Shown here: positions 1 to 9,451 of the stretch, in pieces
How positions within the stretch are numbered: the stretch's first letter is position 1
How the letters are laid out: every line of letters begins with the position of its first letter
Assembly (NCBI RefSeq): GCF_000265405.1
Contig: NC_018010.1
Span: 1,116,001-1,180,000 of the forward strand
Length of the DNA: 64,000 bases
Source: Belliella baltica DSM 15883
GTDB lineage: Bacteria > Bacteroidota > Bacteroidia > Cytophagales > Cyclobacteriaceae
Direction: 5' to 3'
Notes under the pieces: generated by a model
The model's input: the letters and a program-made list of their open reading frames with translations, nothing else
Told to the model about the DNA's origin: nothing
Databases searched by the model: none
Made by a program: the position numbers and the translations under genes

Positions 1-115
1 CAGTATTTTCTGAGTCGCTAAAATCAGCAACACTTACAGATTTGTCAATTTTATAATTGTTGCCTTTCAAAAAGCGAACACCTACGGATTCTATGACTTT
101 ATTGTAATATTCCAT
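1..115 (-). CDS. N-terminal fragment of an unidentified protein
   Basis: An ATG at 115 on the minus strand opens a frame that runs without a stop to the window edge and encodes about 38 residues (MEYYNKVIES...). It points in the same direction as the acyl-CoA dehydrogenase, but a hairpin terminator lies between them, so it may be a separate unit. The fragment is too short to assign a family. Only the start is visible. Confidence 0.5.
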   Translation of the reverse strand, partial: MEYYNKVIESVGVRFLKGNNYKIDKSVSVADFSDSENT

Positions 116-204
116 GAAAGAAGTCTTTGTGGTTTTGTTGTAAAACTAGGATAAATTTCCAGATATTACTGTACTTATCTAATAAAAATTTCATCTAAAA
201 AAGA

Positions 205-236
205 AAAAGGGTAAAAAAATTTAATTTTTACCCTTC
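205..236 (-). terminator. Rho-independent terminator after acyl-CoA dehydrogenase gene
   Basis: AAGGGTAAAAA and its complement TTTTTACCCTT form a stem around a short AT loop. On the minus strand the stem is followed by a run of T. It lies about 20 bp after the stop of the gene at 257-1396. Confidence 0.7.
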
Positions 237-256
237 TTTTCAAACGTTTGATTGGA

Positions 257-1396
257 TTATCTTAAAATACTACGTGATATAACTATTTTCTGAATCTCAC
301 TAGTTCCTTCGTAGATTTGGGTAATTTTTGCATCCCGCATAAGGCGCTCTACATGGTATTCTTTGACATATCCATAACCACCATGCACTTGCACTGCCTC
401 TACCGTGACGTCCATAGCGACTTGCGATGCATATAATTTTGCCATTGCCGATGCATAAGCATAATCTTTTCCTTGGTCTTTGAGAACAGCAGATTTGTAA
501 ACTAGCAATCTTGCAGCTTCTATACTTGTGGCCATATCTGCTAATTTAAATTGGATTGCTTGATGTTGACTGATCGTTTTTCCAAAAGCTTTTCTTTCTT
601 TTGAATATGCTAAGGCCAATTCGTAAGCGCCGGAAGCGATGCCTAATGCCTGTGCAGCAATACCGATTCTACCTCCATTTAAAGTTTCCATTGCAAAAGT
701 AAACCCGAAGCCTTCCTCACCGATTCTATTTGCTACTGGAACTTTCACATCGGTAAACATTAATGAATGTGTATCCGAACCTCTAATTCCTAGCTTATCT
801 TCCTTTTTCCCAACGATAAAACCATCAAGACCTTTTTCAACGATAAACGCTGAAATTCCTTTATGGCCTTTTGAAACATCTGTTTGAGCGATTACTAAAT
901 AGACACTCGCAGTGTTTCCGTTTGTGATCCAGTTTTTTGTTCCATTGAGAATATAATGATCGCCATCTAGAACGGCTTCAGTTTTTTGAGAAGTAGCATC
1001 TGATCCAGCTTCGGGTTCAGAAAGACAAAAAGCTCCAATGATTTCTCCTGATGCCAATGGTTTTAAATATTTTTCTTTTTGCTCTTCGTTTCCATATTTC
1101 TCAAGCCCCCAGCACACCAAAGAATTATTGACAGACATAGAGACAGAAGCTGATGCGTCGATTTTAGAGATCTCTTCCATTGCCAAGACATAAGACACCG
1201 TATCCATGCCTCCCCCATTGTATTTGGGATCCACCATCATACCCATGAAACCCAATTCACCCATTTTTTTAATCTGTTCTGTGGGAAATTTCGCCTCAGT
1301 ATCTCTTTCAATTACTCCAGGAAGTAGTTCTGCCTGAGCAAATTCTCTCGCTGCATCTCGCACTGCCAAGTGCTCCTCTGTATATTCAAAATTCAT
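257..1396 (-). CDS. Acyl-CoA dehydrogenase
   Basis: FAD-dependent acyl-CoA dehydrogenase that makes the alpha,beta double bond of an acyl-CoA during fatty-acid or branched-chain amino-acid degradation. The 379-residue length is typical of the short-chain soluble family. An N-terminal helical domain is followed by the family signature around FCLSEPEAGSDA. The C-terminal half has the HGGYGY and RDAKI segments, then YEGTSEIQ, in which Glu363 is the expected catalytic base. The position of this Glu and the overall similarity resemble short-chain or butyryl-CoA type enzymes, but substrate choice cannot be read from the sequence. It stands alone between two terminators. The start fits the family N terminus (MNFEYTEEH). 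Confidence 0.95.
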   Translation of the reverse strand: MNFEYTEEHLAVRDAAREFAQAELLPGVIERDTEAKFPTEQIKKMGELGFMGMMVDPKYNGGGMDTVSYVLAMEEISKIDASASVSMSVNNSLVCWGLEKYGNEEQKEKYLKPLASGEIIGAFCLSEPEAGSDATSQKTEAVLDGDHYILNGTKNWITNGNTASVYLVIAQTDVSKGHKGISAFIVEKGLDGFIVGKKEDKLGIRGSDTHSLMFTDVKVPVANRIGEEGFGFTFAMETLNGGRIGIAAQALGIASGAYELALAYSKERKAFGKTISQHQAIQFKLADMATSIEAARLLVYKSAVLKDQGKDYAYASAMAKLYASQVAMDVTVEAVQVHGGYGYVKEYHVERLMRDAKITQIYEGTSEIQKIVISRSILR

Positions 1397-1438
1397 ATCA
1401 ATATTTGGGTTATTTGTTTTCGGCCTGAAAGATAATTC

Positions 1439-1474
1439 AAAAAAATAAGAGGCACAATTACTTGCGCCTCTTAT
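1439..1474 (-). terminator. Terminator of the panC-panD-flippase-peptidase run
   Basis: ATAAGAGGC (1445-1453) pairs perfectly with GCCTCTTAT (1466-1474). On the minus strand the stem runs into a T stretch. It sits 38 bp after the stop of the zinc metallopeptidase gene. Confidence 0.75.
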
Positions 1475-1511
1475 GTAAACTCAAAATCAATGTTTTGGTT
1501 TCCAGAATTTT

Positions 1512-2198
1512 TTAATCTCTATTTCCGAAGAAAATAAATATGTAATATGCTAATGTAGCCAACGAGGCTAAAGCTGCAACCACATAAGTCATTGCTGCCC
1601 ATTTCAATGCATCTTTTGACATTGCATATTCTGAGCGCGTGACGATATTTCTTTGATCGACCCAAGCCAATGCTCTTCTACTCGCATCAAATTCGACTGG
1701 TAAGGTTACTAATGTGAAGAGTGTCATAATTCCGTAAGCACCCACTACTATAAACCCAATTATCTCGTAGGGAAGATTGATCAAAAACCCGCCTAACAAA
1801 GAGGCAATAAGGACAACATTAAGAATTTTGCCACTTGCATTTTGTAAAGGAACCATGGCGGATCTCATTTGTAGCCAAGAGTATGCTGTGGCATGTTGTA
1901 CCGCATGACCACATTCGTGGGCAGAAACAGCTGTAGCAGCTGCATTTCTTCCGTAATAGACGTCAGGGCTCAGGTTTACAGTTTTATTTGCTGGATTGTA
2001 GTGATCAGAAAGCTGACCTTCTACACAATTGACTGTCACGTCATAAATTTTATTATCAGCAAGCATCAACTCAGCGATTTCCTTTCCTGAAAGATTCGCT
2101 TGAAGTGGAGTTTGTGAATACTTTTTGAATTTGCTTTTTAACCTGTTGCTTACAACGAATCCCGCGATTCCGAATACAACGACGATAAGTATAATCAT
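1512..2198 (-). CDS. Zinc metallopeptidase, YugP-like membrane protein
   Basis: A 228-residue membrane protein of the neutral zinc metallopeptidase family (YugP-like). Residues 1-19 form an N-terminal membrane anchor. HECGH at residues 94-98 is the zinc-binding HExxH motif, and it is followed by two or three hydrophobic stretches between about residues 125 and 225. The length matches the family. Members are predicted membrane-associated proteases whose substrates are mostly unknown. It is the last gene of a minus-strand run after the flippase-like gene (33-bp gap) and is closed by a terminator. Confidence 0.85.
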   Translation of the reverse strand: MIILIVVVFGIAGFVVSNRLKSKFKKYSQTPLQANLSGKEIAELMLADNKIYDVTVNCVEGQLSDHYNPANKTVNLSPDVYYGRNAAATAVSAHECGHAVQHATAYSWLQMRSAMVPLQNASGKILNVVLIASLLGGFLINLPYEIIGFIVVGAYGIMTLFTLVTLPVEFDASRRALAWVDQRNIVTRSEYAMSKDALKWAAMTYVVAALASLATLAYYIFIFFGNRD

Positions 2199-2231
2199 AG
2201 CTTTGTTTTTTTAACTGTTGGTATTACGAAT

Positions 2232-3233
2232 TTAGGAAGATTTGGGTTCTTTTTTGGCAGTGATCTTAAAGAAAATTCCCAAAGCCAATAATCCCAATGC
2301 AATAATGGTCAATACTTGACTTCCGTGAATGATGGCAGCGAAGATTTTCCCTTGCTCTTCCGATAATCCATATCTTATCAAAATGAAAGCCACAAGTGCA
2401 TGGAAGGTTCCGATTCCACCCTGAACAGGCGCTACCATGCCAATACTTCCCATCACCATCACCATTAATACTGCGCTTGGTGACAAACTGGCAGTGGCCG
2501 GAATTGCCTTAGCAACAGAAAACATGGTAAAATAATAAGTAACCCAAATTGCAATAGAAGAAGCCCAAAAACCGAGTTGATTTTTTACTTTCTTCACACT
2601 AACCACTCCTTTGATTAAGTCTCTAATAAAATGTCTCAGTTTTTTAATGATGCTATTGTCTCTATATTTTCTGAATAGATAGTAAAAGAAAACAATAGCA
2701 ATGATTAGACCTCCTACAAATATGGGAAGCGCATTGTTGATTTTCTCGAAGAGGTCATCTACTGAAACGAGTTCAGAAAATAAATTGACAAAAAGCTCTC
2801 TTTCAAAGAAGAAGGCTAAAAAAATCGTGGATGCCATAAAAAGTAAATCGATTGTCCTCTCCAAAATCACCGTTCCAAAGAGTTTGCCCATTTCAATTCC
2901 TTCTGTTTTTTTCAAAACGCCACACCGAGCCACTTCTCCCGCACGAGGAACAAGTAAATTTGCTAAATAGCCAATCTGTAAGGCCCAAAACGCTCTCCAG
3001 GTGGAGGTTTGATGATTTTCACCAGCATCTATCAACAATTTCCATCTCCATGCTCGAAGCCAAAAACCCCAGATTGCAATCAGGATAGAGGCAGCGAGCC
3101 AGAACATGGATGTTTCCGCTATTACATCTGCAAGTTCGGCAAAGCTGATGTCCTTATACAAAAACCAAAAAATCCAGATGGCTACCCCTAAGGAAAGCAC
3201 CACCTGGATCCATTGTTTGATAGTAAGTCTCAA
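2232..3233 (-). CDS. Flippase-like / lysylphosphatidylglycerol synthase TM-region protein
   Basis: A 333-residue polytopic inner-membrane protein of the UPF0104 / YbhN / AglD2 group, which shares its fold with the membrane domain of lysylphosphatidylglycerol synthase. Several hydrophobic helices are visible, along with family-type segments such as LLVPRAGEVARCGVLKK (near residue 95) and APVQGGIGTFHALV (near residue 267). It lacks the soluble aminoacyl-transferase domain of full MprF, so a role in lipid or lipid-linked substrate transport is an inference. The gene starts 2 bp after the panD stop, which implies co-transcription. Confidence 0.85.
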   Translation of the reverse strand: MRLTIKQWIQVVLSLGVAIWIFWFLYKDISFAELADVIAETSMFWLAASILIAIWGFWLRAWRWKLLIDAGENHQTSTWRAFWALQIGYLANLLVPRAGEVARCGVLKKTEGIEMGKLFGTVILERTIDLLFMASTIFLAFFFERELFVNLFSELVSVDDLFEKINNALPIFVGGLIIAIVFFYYLFRKYRDNSIIKKLRHFIRDLIKGVVSVKKVKNQLGFWASSIAIWVTYYFTMFSVAKAIPATASLSPSAVLMVMVMGSIGMVAPVQGGIGTFHALVAFILIRYGLSEEQGKIFAAIIHGSQVLTIIALGLLALGIFFKITAKKEPKSS

Positions 3234-3235
3234 TA

Positions 3236-3583
3236 TTATATTACTTTATTGTGATCATCTGGAAAAATCAAGACGGGTTGATGTGATTTCGCGGCTTCAA
3301 AATCCATAGAAGCGTAAGAAATAATAATAACAATATCTCCAACTTGTGCTTTGCGTGCTGCAGGTCCGTTGAGGCAAACCATACCCGAACCTCGTTCTCC
3401 TTTGATCACGTAAGTTTCTATCCTTTCGCCATTGTTGACATTGACGATCTGAACCTTTTCGTTTTCAATGATATTAGCAGCGTCCATCAAGTCTTCATCC
3501 ACTGTGATGCTTCCCACATAATGTAGCTCTGCTTGTGTAATTTTTACTCTATGAATTTTAGACTTTAATACTTGAATATGCAT
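3236..3583 (-). CDS. panD: Aspartate 1-decarboxylase
   Basis: Makes beta-alanine from L-aspartate for pantothenate and coenzyme A synthesis. The 115-residue length is typical. The self-cleavage site is visible as [10 protein letters not shown]; cleavage between Gly24 and Ser25 creates the pyruvoyl cofactor. The later segments GERIETYVI and [10 protein letters not shown] are family-typical. It lies directly after panC, which uses its product, and 2 bp before the flippase-like gene. Confidence 0.97.
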   Translation of the reverse strand: MHIQVLKSKIHRVKITQAELHYVGSITVDEDLMDAANIIENEKVQIVNVNNGERIETYVIKGERGSGMVCLNGPAARKAQVGDIVIIISYASMDFEAAKSHQPVLIFPDDHNKVI

Positions 3584-3607
3584 GATTCAAATTTTTTGCA
3601 AATGTAA

Positions 3608-4453
3608 TTAAACTATAGAAAGGTTGTCTATCAACCTCACATCACCGATGTATGCTGCTGTGCAGATTGATACAGAAGTTTGACCTTTTATTCGCTCAAG
3701 TTTTTCTAAAGACTCCGTTTGAACCAGTTCAAAATATTCTAACCTTGCTTCTGGTTCATCATGAAATCTTTTGGTTACTTTTTCTCTGATGACAAACCAA
3801 TCTGTCCCTGCTAAAAGTTCATCTTTGGCAAAAACCAGGCACTTGTATAGGATGGTTGCAATCAATCTTTCTTCAGCATTGAGTCTGACATTTCTCGAGG
3901 ACATAGCCAATCCATCAGCTTCTCTGATTGTAGGCACTACTACTATTTCTACATCGATGGATAAGTCGGCTACTAGCTGTTTGATGATAGCAACTTGCTG
4001 CAAATCCTTTTGTCCGAAGTAAGATTTATCAGGTTTAACAATGTTTAACAATTTAGATACGACCACTCCAACACCACTAAAATGCCCTGGGCGATAGGTT
4101 CCTTCGAGCGTTTTGTCTAGGTCTCCAAAGTCCATTTTTAACAAAATCGGACTTGGATACATTTCTTCTACACTTGGTAAAAAGATAAAATCAACACCTA
4201 TTTTTTCCAAGAGTAGTAAATCTTCTTCGATGGTAATGGGGTATTTTTCAAAGTCTTCTTTGTTGTTAAATTGGGTTGGGTTTACAAAAATAGACACAAG
4301 TACTACGTCAGAAGATAATTTGGCATTTTCTACTAAAGACAAATGACCTTGATGTAAAGCCCCCATTGTAGGAACAAATCCAATGGTTTTTTGACTATTT
4401 CTAAGAATCTGTAAAGCTGATTTTACAGCCTGTTTGGTCCTGAGGATTGTCAC
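3608..4453 (-). CDS. panC: Pantoate--beta-alanine ligase
   Basis: ATP-dependent ligase that joins pantoate and beta-alanine to give pantothenate. The nucleotidyltransferase motif FVPTMGALHQGH and the later FGQKDLQQ and SSRNVRL segments are present. The frame can be opened at an ATG at 4489, but family members begin close to the sequence TILRTKQ. A GTG at 4453 therefore fits better and removes 12 residues (RLFYIFQNTHI...) that have no counterpart. It is transcribed divergently from the glgA-like gene at 4583 and is followed by panD after 24 bp. Confidence 0.95.
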   Translation of the reverse strand: MTILRTKQAVKSALQILRNSQKTIGFVPTMGALHQGHLSLVENAKLSSDVVLVSIFVNPTQFNNKEDFEKYPITIEEDLLLLEKIGVDFIFLPSVEEMYPSPILLKMDFGDLDKTLEGTYRPGHFSGVGVVVSKLLNIVKPDKSYFGQKDLQQVAIIKQLVADLSIDVEIVVVPTIREADGLAMSSRNVRLNAEERLIATILYKCLVFAKDELLAGTDWFVIREKVTKRFHDEPEARLEYFELVQTESLEKLERIKGQTSVSICTAAYIGDVRLIDNLSIV

Positions 4454-4537
4454 AATATGTGTATTTTGGAAAATGTAAAATAGCCGCAAAGCTATGTTAT
4501 TCCAGATAAAAACAATGGATTTGAAGGATTTTTTTTG

Positions 4538-4545
4538 TAAGTTTG
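4538..4545 (+). promoter_or_regulatory. Candidate -7 promoter box (TAAGTTTG)
   Basis: TAAGTTTG matches the Bacteroidota -7 consensus TAnnTTTG and lies 37 bp before the ATG of the glgA-like gene. No -33 TTTG is found at the usual spacing; the nearest TTG is too close. The call rests on the -7 box alone. Confidence 0.45.
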
Positions 4546-4582
4546 TAGTCCCGTATTATCCCTCAACAAAAAACAACAAGAT

Positions 4583-5395
4583 ATGTCTAAACTTCGTATT
4601 CTCTACGTAGCCAGCGAAATCAACCCATTCCTACAAACTTCTGAAGTTGCCAATTTTGTAAGAGCCTTACCACAGGCTATGCAAGAGAAAGGTATGGAAA
4701 TTCGAATTCTTGTTCCTAGATTTGGTTTGATCAACGAAAGAAAGAACAGGTTGCATGAGGTAGTGAGACTTTCTGGAATCAACATAGCTGTTGGTGAGGA
4801 AGAAAAACCCTTGATCATAAAAGTTGCATCTATTCCGAATGCGAAGCTTCAAGTTTACTTTATAGACAACGAAGACTATTTCCAAAGGAAGAGCGTTTTC
4901 CACGATAAGCAGGAGAAGTTCTACGAAGACAATGACGAAAGAGCCATATTCTTCTGTAAAGGTGTAATTGAAACAGTAAAAAAACTAGGTTGGGCTCCAG
5001 ATGTGGTACATTGTAATGATTGGATGACCAGTTTGATACCAATGTATTTGAAGACTACCTACAAAAACGAACCTTTATTTAAAGATACAAAATCAGTATT
5101 TGCTATTTATAATACAGGATTTAGCCATAAATTTGGCGACGATTTGTTTGAGAAAGTGAAAATGGTGGACATTGATGATGCCATTCTTGCTCCTTTGAAA
5201 TCTAAAGACTATGAAGGATTCCTTAAAATAGGAATGGAATATGCCGACGTAGTCATCAAGAACGAAGATATCTCAGAGAAATTAACACAATTAATTGAAG
5301 ATTGCTCTAAAGACAAGAAGTGTGAGATTAACAGCGAAGAAGAAGAACAACTTTTTGAAAGTTATTACAACATCTATAACGACCTTGCCAGCTAA
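4583..5395 (+). CDS. Short glycogen/starch synthase-like protein (GT5 N-terminal half)
   Basis: The 270-residue product matches only the N-terminal half of GlgA-type glycosyltransferases. It has the opening LRILYVASEINPF, an AxVxRALP-like segment, and the DVVHCNDW motif near residue 140. The second Rossmann domain, with the nucleotide-sugar site, is absent, whereas full GlgA is around 470 residues or more. Short versions like this next to panC are recurrent in Bacteroidota and are often annotated as glycogen synthase, but whether they are active is doubtful. The 3' end overlaps the following lipoprotein gene. It is divergent from panC. Confidence 0.8.
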   Translation: MSKLRILYVASEINPFLQTSEVANFVRALPQAMQEKGMEIRILVPRFGLINERKNRLHEVVRLSGINIAVGEEEKPLIIKVASIPNAKLQVYFIDNEDYFQRKSVFHDKQEKFYEDNDERAIFFCKGVIETVKKLGWAPDVVHCNDWMTSLIPMYLKTTYKNEPLFKDTKSVFAIYNTGFSHKFGDDLFEKVKMVDIDDAILAPLKSKDYEGFLKIGMEYADVVIKNEDISEKLTQLIEDCSKDKKCEINSEEEEQLFESYYNIYNDLAS

Positions 5396-6725
5396 GCTGG
5401 TTGGAGGTCTTTTCATTACATTATCCATTGCGAGTTCTTGCAGCGATCCTTCTACCCTCGGGTTAGATTTGGATCCGAACAATAATCAGATAGGGGTTTT
5501 CTACACGGAAATACCCCTTTCTGCTTCTATGGTTTTGCTGGACTCATTTATAACTACTAATGCGGGTTCTATGGTCGTTGGTGGTTTAAATGATGATTTC
5601 TTTGGGAAAACTGAGGGAATTGGATTTAGTCGTCTGGCGATCAGTCCTACAGGTATTCGACCTGATGAAAATGCAGTATTGGATTCTGTTAAATTTAATT
5701 TTCAAGTTGAAACAGTTATTGGAGATGATTTAAGCACTCCCAAAACACTTTCTGTACACTTGTTAAATGAAAGGATATTAGATACCATTTACTATAATTA
5801 TGATCGTTTGGATTTTGAGCCAGAACCGATTGCTACAGGAAGTTTTAATTTCTCTGCAAGTCAAGATACAATAGTATCAGTTCCAATGGAATCAGGGTTC
5901 TCCCAATTTATTTTTGATGAATTGAAAAAGGGAGATGCATTTAGAGATGTGTTTACTTTGAGAGATCTTATTCCAGGGATAGCTTTTCAAGGGAATACGG
6001 AAGAAAACGCTTCTACCTCCATTAGAGTAGGAAATAGTACTGGCATCGTGATTTATTACAAAAACCAAGGAGATACAGCTTCCAGAGGGTATTTAATTAG
6101 CACAGCACAATCTAGGAATTTTAATTATGTCAATAATGACAGAAGTGGGACACCTACAGCAGTGATTACCCAACCTGGTCAATCATATGATGTTGGAAAT
6201 AGAGTTGGTATAAAATCAAATGTTGGTTTAGTAATGAAAATTGACACAAGTCCTATTGATGCGTTTTTGGATACTTTACAAAATGTGACTTTTAACGAAA
6301 TCACTATGGAAATAGGTCCAGTTGGGAACCACGTGGAGACGAATAGACCCCCTTTGTCGATGTTAATGTATTTTACAGATGAGACAAATTCATTTCTAAG
6401 TAACAGTATGGGGAGGCTTTTGACCGTTCAACAAGATGGTCAAGCACAATTGGTGTCAGAGGAGAATGGAGATTTAGAGCCAGCTACTGATATACCAGCA
6501 TATATGGGTTATAATAGTAATATCAACACTTACCGTCAAAGAATGACTTCTTACATGAACGCAGTTTACAGACAAGGTCTCCAAAGAAATGATTTAATAC
6601 TTACTCCGGCGGCTCCACCACAACAGGGAAGTGGAGATATCTTCAAAAAATCATTTCGAGGATTTACAGTAGATCAAAACAATATCAAATTGAAAATATA
6701 TTATTCTAAAATTAGGGCATTTTAG
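5355..6725 (+). CDS. DUF4270 family lipoprotein
   Basis: A predicted outer-membrane lipoprotein of the DUF4270 family. A hydrophobic signal (LVGGLFITLSIASSC) ends in a lipobox cysteine, followed by the family-typical SDPSTLGLDLDP and a long beta-rich body. The frame is open from an ATG at 5295, but that start puts about 40 residues, many of them charged, before the signal and overlaps the previous gene by 101 bp. A TTG at 5355 gives a normal lipoprotein signal and a 41-bp overlap, so it is preferred here. Function is unknown; the family is widespread in Bacteroidota and commonly neighbours glgA-like genes. Confidence 0.82.
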   Translation: MKVITTSITTLPAKLVGGLFITLSIASSCSDPSTLGLDLDPNNNQIGVFYTEIPLSASMVLLDSFITTNAGSMVVGGLNDDFFGKTEGIGFSRLAISPTGIRPDENAVLDSVKFNFQVETVIGDDLSTPKTLSVHLLNERILDTIYYNYDRLDFEPEPIATGSFNFSASQDTIVSVPMESGFSQFIFDELKKGDAFRDVFTLRDLIPGIAFQGNTEENASTSIRVGNSTGIVIYYKNQGDTASRGYLISTAQSRNFNYVNNDRSGTPTAVITQPGQSYDVGNRVGIKSNVGLVMKIDTSPIDAFLDTLQNVTFNEITMEIGPVGNHVETNRPPLSMLMYFTDETNSFLSNSMGRLLTVQQDGQAQLVSEENGDLEPATDIPAYMGYNSNINTYRQRMTSYMNAVYRQGLQRNDLILTPAAPPQQGSGDIFKKSFRGFTVDQNNIKLKIYYSKIRAF

Positions 6726-6866
6726 AAATCAGCATTAGTGGGTGAAAACTCAATGTATCCAAACCGAAAAATTTATTTCCATTTGTAAATGGAGTCATTT
6801 TTACGGTTGGGTTTTTGCATTCTTGCTATGAAAAAGTTTACCTTTATTCTTTAAAAATTTTTACTT

Positions 6867-8708
6867 ATGTGTGGAATAGTAGCTTATGTTGGGCAGCAAG
6901 AAGCGCTGCCAATTATTATCAAAGGTCTAAAAAGATTAGAATATCGGGGTTATGATAGCGCTGGTGTAGCTCTAATAGATCAAGATGGCCTTAATGTATA
7001 TAAAAAGAAAGGGAAAGTTTCTGAATTGGAAAACCATCTTTCGAGCCAAGGGTCTTTAACTTCAAAAATTGGAATAGGCCATACTCGTTGGGCAACACAT
7101 GGAGAACCTAATGACGTCAATGCTCATCCGCATTACTCTTCTAATGAGCAGTTTGCCATGATTCACAATGGTATCATTGAGAATTATGATGTCCTAAAGA
7201 CTGATTTAATTAATAGAGGATATCAATTTCATAGTGAGACTGACTCTGAAGTCTTTATGAAGTTTATTGAGGATATCCACAAACACAATGACTGTAGCCT
7301 AGAAGAAGCGGTTAGACTTGCCCTACATAAGGTTGTCGGTGCTTATGCAATTGTAATCATGAATTTAGAGGAGCCTGATACGCTAATTGCTGCTAGAAAG
7401 GGCTCTCCATTAGTGATAGGAGTTGGTCAAGGGGAATATTTCCTAGCGTCTGATGCAACTCCAATTATTGAGTACACCAATCAGGTGATTTATTTAGATG
7501 ACTACGAGATAGCAGTCATTCGAAACAATAACCTTCAAATCAAGACTATTGAAAATGTGGAAACTAATCCATATATCAATAAGCTTGAAATGGAGCTTGA
7601 GGCGATAGAAAAAGGTGGTTATGACCACTTCATGTTGAAGGAAATCAACGAACAGCCAAGATCAATCGCAGATTGTATGCGTGGAAGGTTAGATGCAAAA
7701 AATGGCAGGCTGGTCCTTGGAGGTCTTAGAGACTATATGAACAAGTTTCAAAATGCAGATAGAATTATCATCACTGCATGTGGGACTTCTTGGCATGCTG
7801 GCTTGGTGGCAGAGTATCTATTTGAAGAGTTTGCTAGGATTCCTGTAGAAGTAGAGTATGCCTCAGAATTCAGATATAGAAATCCAGTAATCAGTGAAAA
7901 GGATTTTGTCATTGCAATTTCCCAATCAGGCGAAACTGCTGATACACTAGCGGCCATTGAATTGGCTAAATCAAAAGGGGCAACTATTTTTGGTGTTTGT
8001 AATGTGGTGGGATCCTCTATTGCAAGAGCTACACACGCGGGTTGCTATACCCACGCAGGGCCAGAAATTGGAGTCGCTTCAACGAAAGCCTTTACAGCAC
8101 AAATATCAGTATTGACTATGATGGCGATGATGCTTGGCTATCAAAGGGGGACATTGACTGAAAGCAAATATGTGCAGTTGCTCAATGAATTGGAAGGTAT
8201 TCCTGCCAAAGTTGAAAAAGCGTTGAAGATGAATGCAAACGTTGAAAAAATTGCTGCGATTTATAAAGATTCTAGAAACTTCCTTTATTTGGGAAGAGGA
8301 TATAACTTCCCAGTTGCGCTTGAAGGAGCTTTGAAGTTGAAAGAGATTTCTTACATCCATGCTGAAGGTTATCCTGCTGCTGAAATGAAGCATGGTCCTA
8401 TCGCTTTGATTGACGAAGAAATGCCTGTAGTATTTATTGCTACTAAGGATACCTCTTATGAAAAGGTGGTTTCTAATATTCAGGAAGTAAAAGCGAGAAA
8501 AGGAAAGATCATTGCTGTTGTTACAGAAGGTGACACAGTGGTAAGGGGAATGGCTGATCACGTTTTGGAGGTTCCTGATACAGCAGAGGCTTTTGTTCCT
8601 TTACTTTCAGTGATTCCACTTCAGCAGTTATCTTACCATATAGCTGTGATGCGAGGTTGTAATGTAGATCAACCAAGGAATTTGGCCAAGTCAGTTACTG
8701 TGGAATAG
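6867..8708 (+). CDS. glmS: Glutamine--fructose-6-phosphate transaminase (isomerizing)
   Basis: Makes glucosamine-6-phosphate from fructose-6-phosphate and glutamine, the first committed step to UDP-GlcNAc for peptidoglycan and lipopolysaccharide. At 613 residues it is full length. Cys2 of MCGIVAYVG is the N-terminal glutaminase nucleophile. GHTRWATHGEP and HNGIIENY are class II amidotransferase motifs. Two SIS sugar-isomerase domains follow (ACGTSWHAG, SQSGETADT, LGRGYNFPVALEGALKLKE), and the protein ends in the family-typical DQPRNLAKSVTVE. A strong terminator follows immediately. Confidence 0.98.
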   Translation: MCGIVAYVGQQEALPIIIKGLKRLEYRGYDSAGVALIDQDGLNVYKKKGKVSELENHLSSQGSLTSKIGIGHTRWATHGEPNDVNAHPHYSSNEQFAMIHNGIIENYDVLKTDLINRGYQFHSETDSEVFMKFIEDIHKHNDCSLEEAVRLALHKVVGAYAIVIMNLEEPDTLIAARKGSPLVIGVGQGEYFLASDATPIIEYTNQVIYLDDYEIAVIRNNNLQIKTIENVETNPYINKLEMELEAIEKGGYDHFMLKEINEQPRSIADCMRGRLDAKNGRLVLGGLRDYMNKFQNADRIIITACGTSWHAGLVAEYLFEEFARIPVEVEYASEFRYRNPVISEKDFVIAISQSGETADTLAAIELAKSKGATIFGVCNVVGSSIARATHAGCYTHAGPEIGVASTKAFTAQISVLTMMAMMLGYQRGTLTESKYVQLLNELEGIPAKVEKALKMNANVEKIAAIYKDSRNFLYLGRGYNFPVALEGALKLKEISYIHAEGYPAAEMKHGPIALIDEEMPVVFIATKDTSYEKVVSNIQEVKARKGKIIAVVTEGDTVVRGMADHVLEVPDTAEAFVPLLSVIPLQQLSYHIAVMRGCNVDQPRNLAKSVTVE

Positions 8709-8748
8709 AACAATAAAGGCTCCGATGTTCGGAGCCTTTATTGTTTTT
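8709..8748 (+). terminator. Strong bidirectional terminator after glmS
   Basis: CAATAAAGGCTCCGA (8711-8725) is perfectly complementary to TCGGAGCCTTTATTG (8729-8743), with a TGT loop and T-rich tail. The A-rich left flank lets it also serve the minus-strand gene at 8770-9273. Confidence 0.9.
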
Positions 8749-8769
8749 ATAAGATAGAGAAATTAAATT

Positions 8770-9273
8770 TTAGGCTGTTTTGAGCTTCAGCTCACCTTTT
8801 CTCTTGATAATTTTTAAATCAAAGTATTGATTGATAAACGCTTTACATTGATTTTCTGACCATTCTGCTCTTGATTCAGTATCAAAAAGCACAGTCATGC
8901 GGAGTATAGTTTTCACATATTGTTCATGTTGGCCGAGTTCTCTGATCCATGCAGTCAACTGCCCCGACCAATCTTCTTGGAACTTATCCAAATGTGTTCT
9001 CCCATCAAAAAGCAATTCCAATTGATTAGACCCGAACTTGTATCTGTAAACTCCGCAAAGTTGGTGATAGATAATTTTCAATCTATCCTTAGGGAAATCA
9101 TACGCATCCAAGATTTGATTGAAGGTATTATCCATCAACATCAGTGGATTGTAAAGCGAAGTGTAAGATCTCTTCAGTTCAAAAACCATTAAATCAAGCA
9201 TTCTATCTTCCATAGCTGTTTGCGCCTGTCGAAGAATGTAATTTTTGTCTAAAGGAAAGAGTTTCTGAATCAT
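8770..9273 (-). CDS. Conserved-looking protein of unknown function
   Basis: A 167-residue soluble protein with no signal peptide, no membrane segment and no motif I recognise. It is predicted largely helical and rich in aromatic and charged residues (for example HQLCGVYRYKFG near residue 90). It is convergent with glmS and shares its terminator. Codon use looks like that of the core genes around it, so it is probably a lineage-specific core gene. The start is the first ATG of the frame and leads into a plausible N terminus (MIQKLFPLDKNYIL). Confidence 0.65.
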   Translation of the reverse strand: MIQKLFPLDKNYILRQAQTAMEDRMLDLMVFELKRSYTSLYNPLMLMDNTFNQILDAYDFPKDRLKIIYHQLCGVYRYKFGSNQLELLFDGRTHLDKFQEDWSGQLTAWIRELGQHEQYVKTILRMTVLFDTESRAEWSENQCKAFINQYFDLKIIKRKGELKLKTA

Positions 9274-9451
9274 TGCTGCATTAAATATTTTGCAAAATAC
9301 GGGATTTCAATAGATTATTAAAATAAAAGGCTTGAATTGTGCGGTTTAAAAAATTTAATCATCATCTGCACTGCAGAATACAGATGTCCAATGTAGATAT
9401 TCCTGCGTTCAGGCGTAGCCAACGGCTGTTGAGAATGTAGCCTAGTGCAGT

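Noticed and set aside
8106..8561. 151-residue minus-strand open frame inside glmS
   Set aside because: Lies wholly antisense to a certain gene and has no protein-like composition or known motif.
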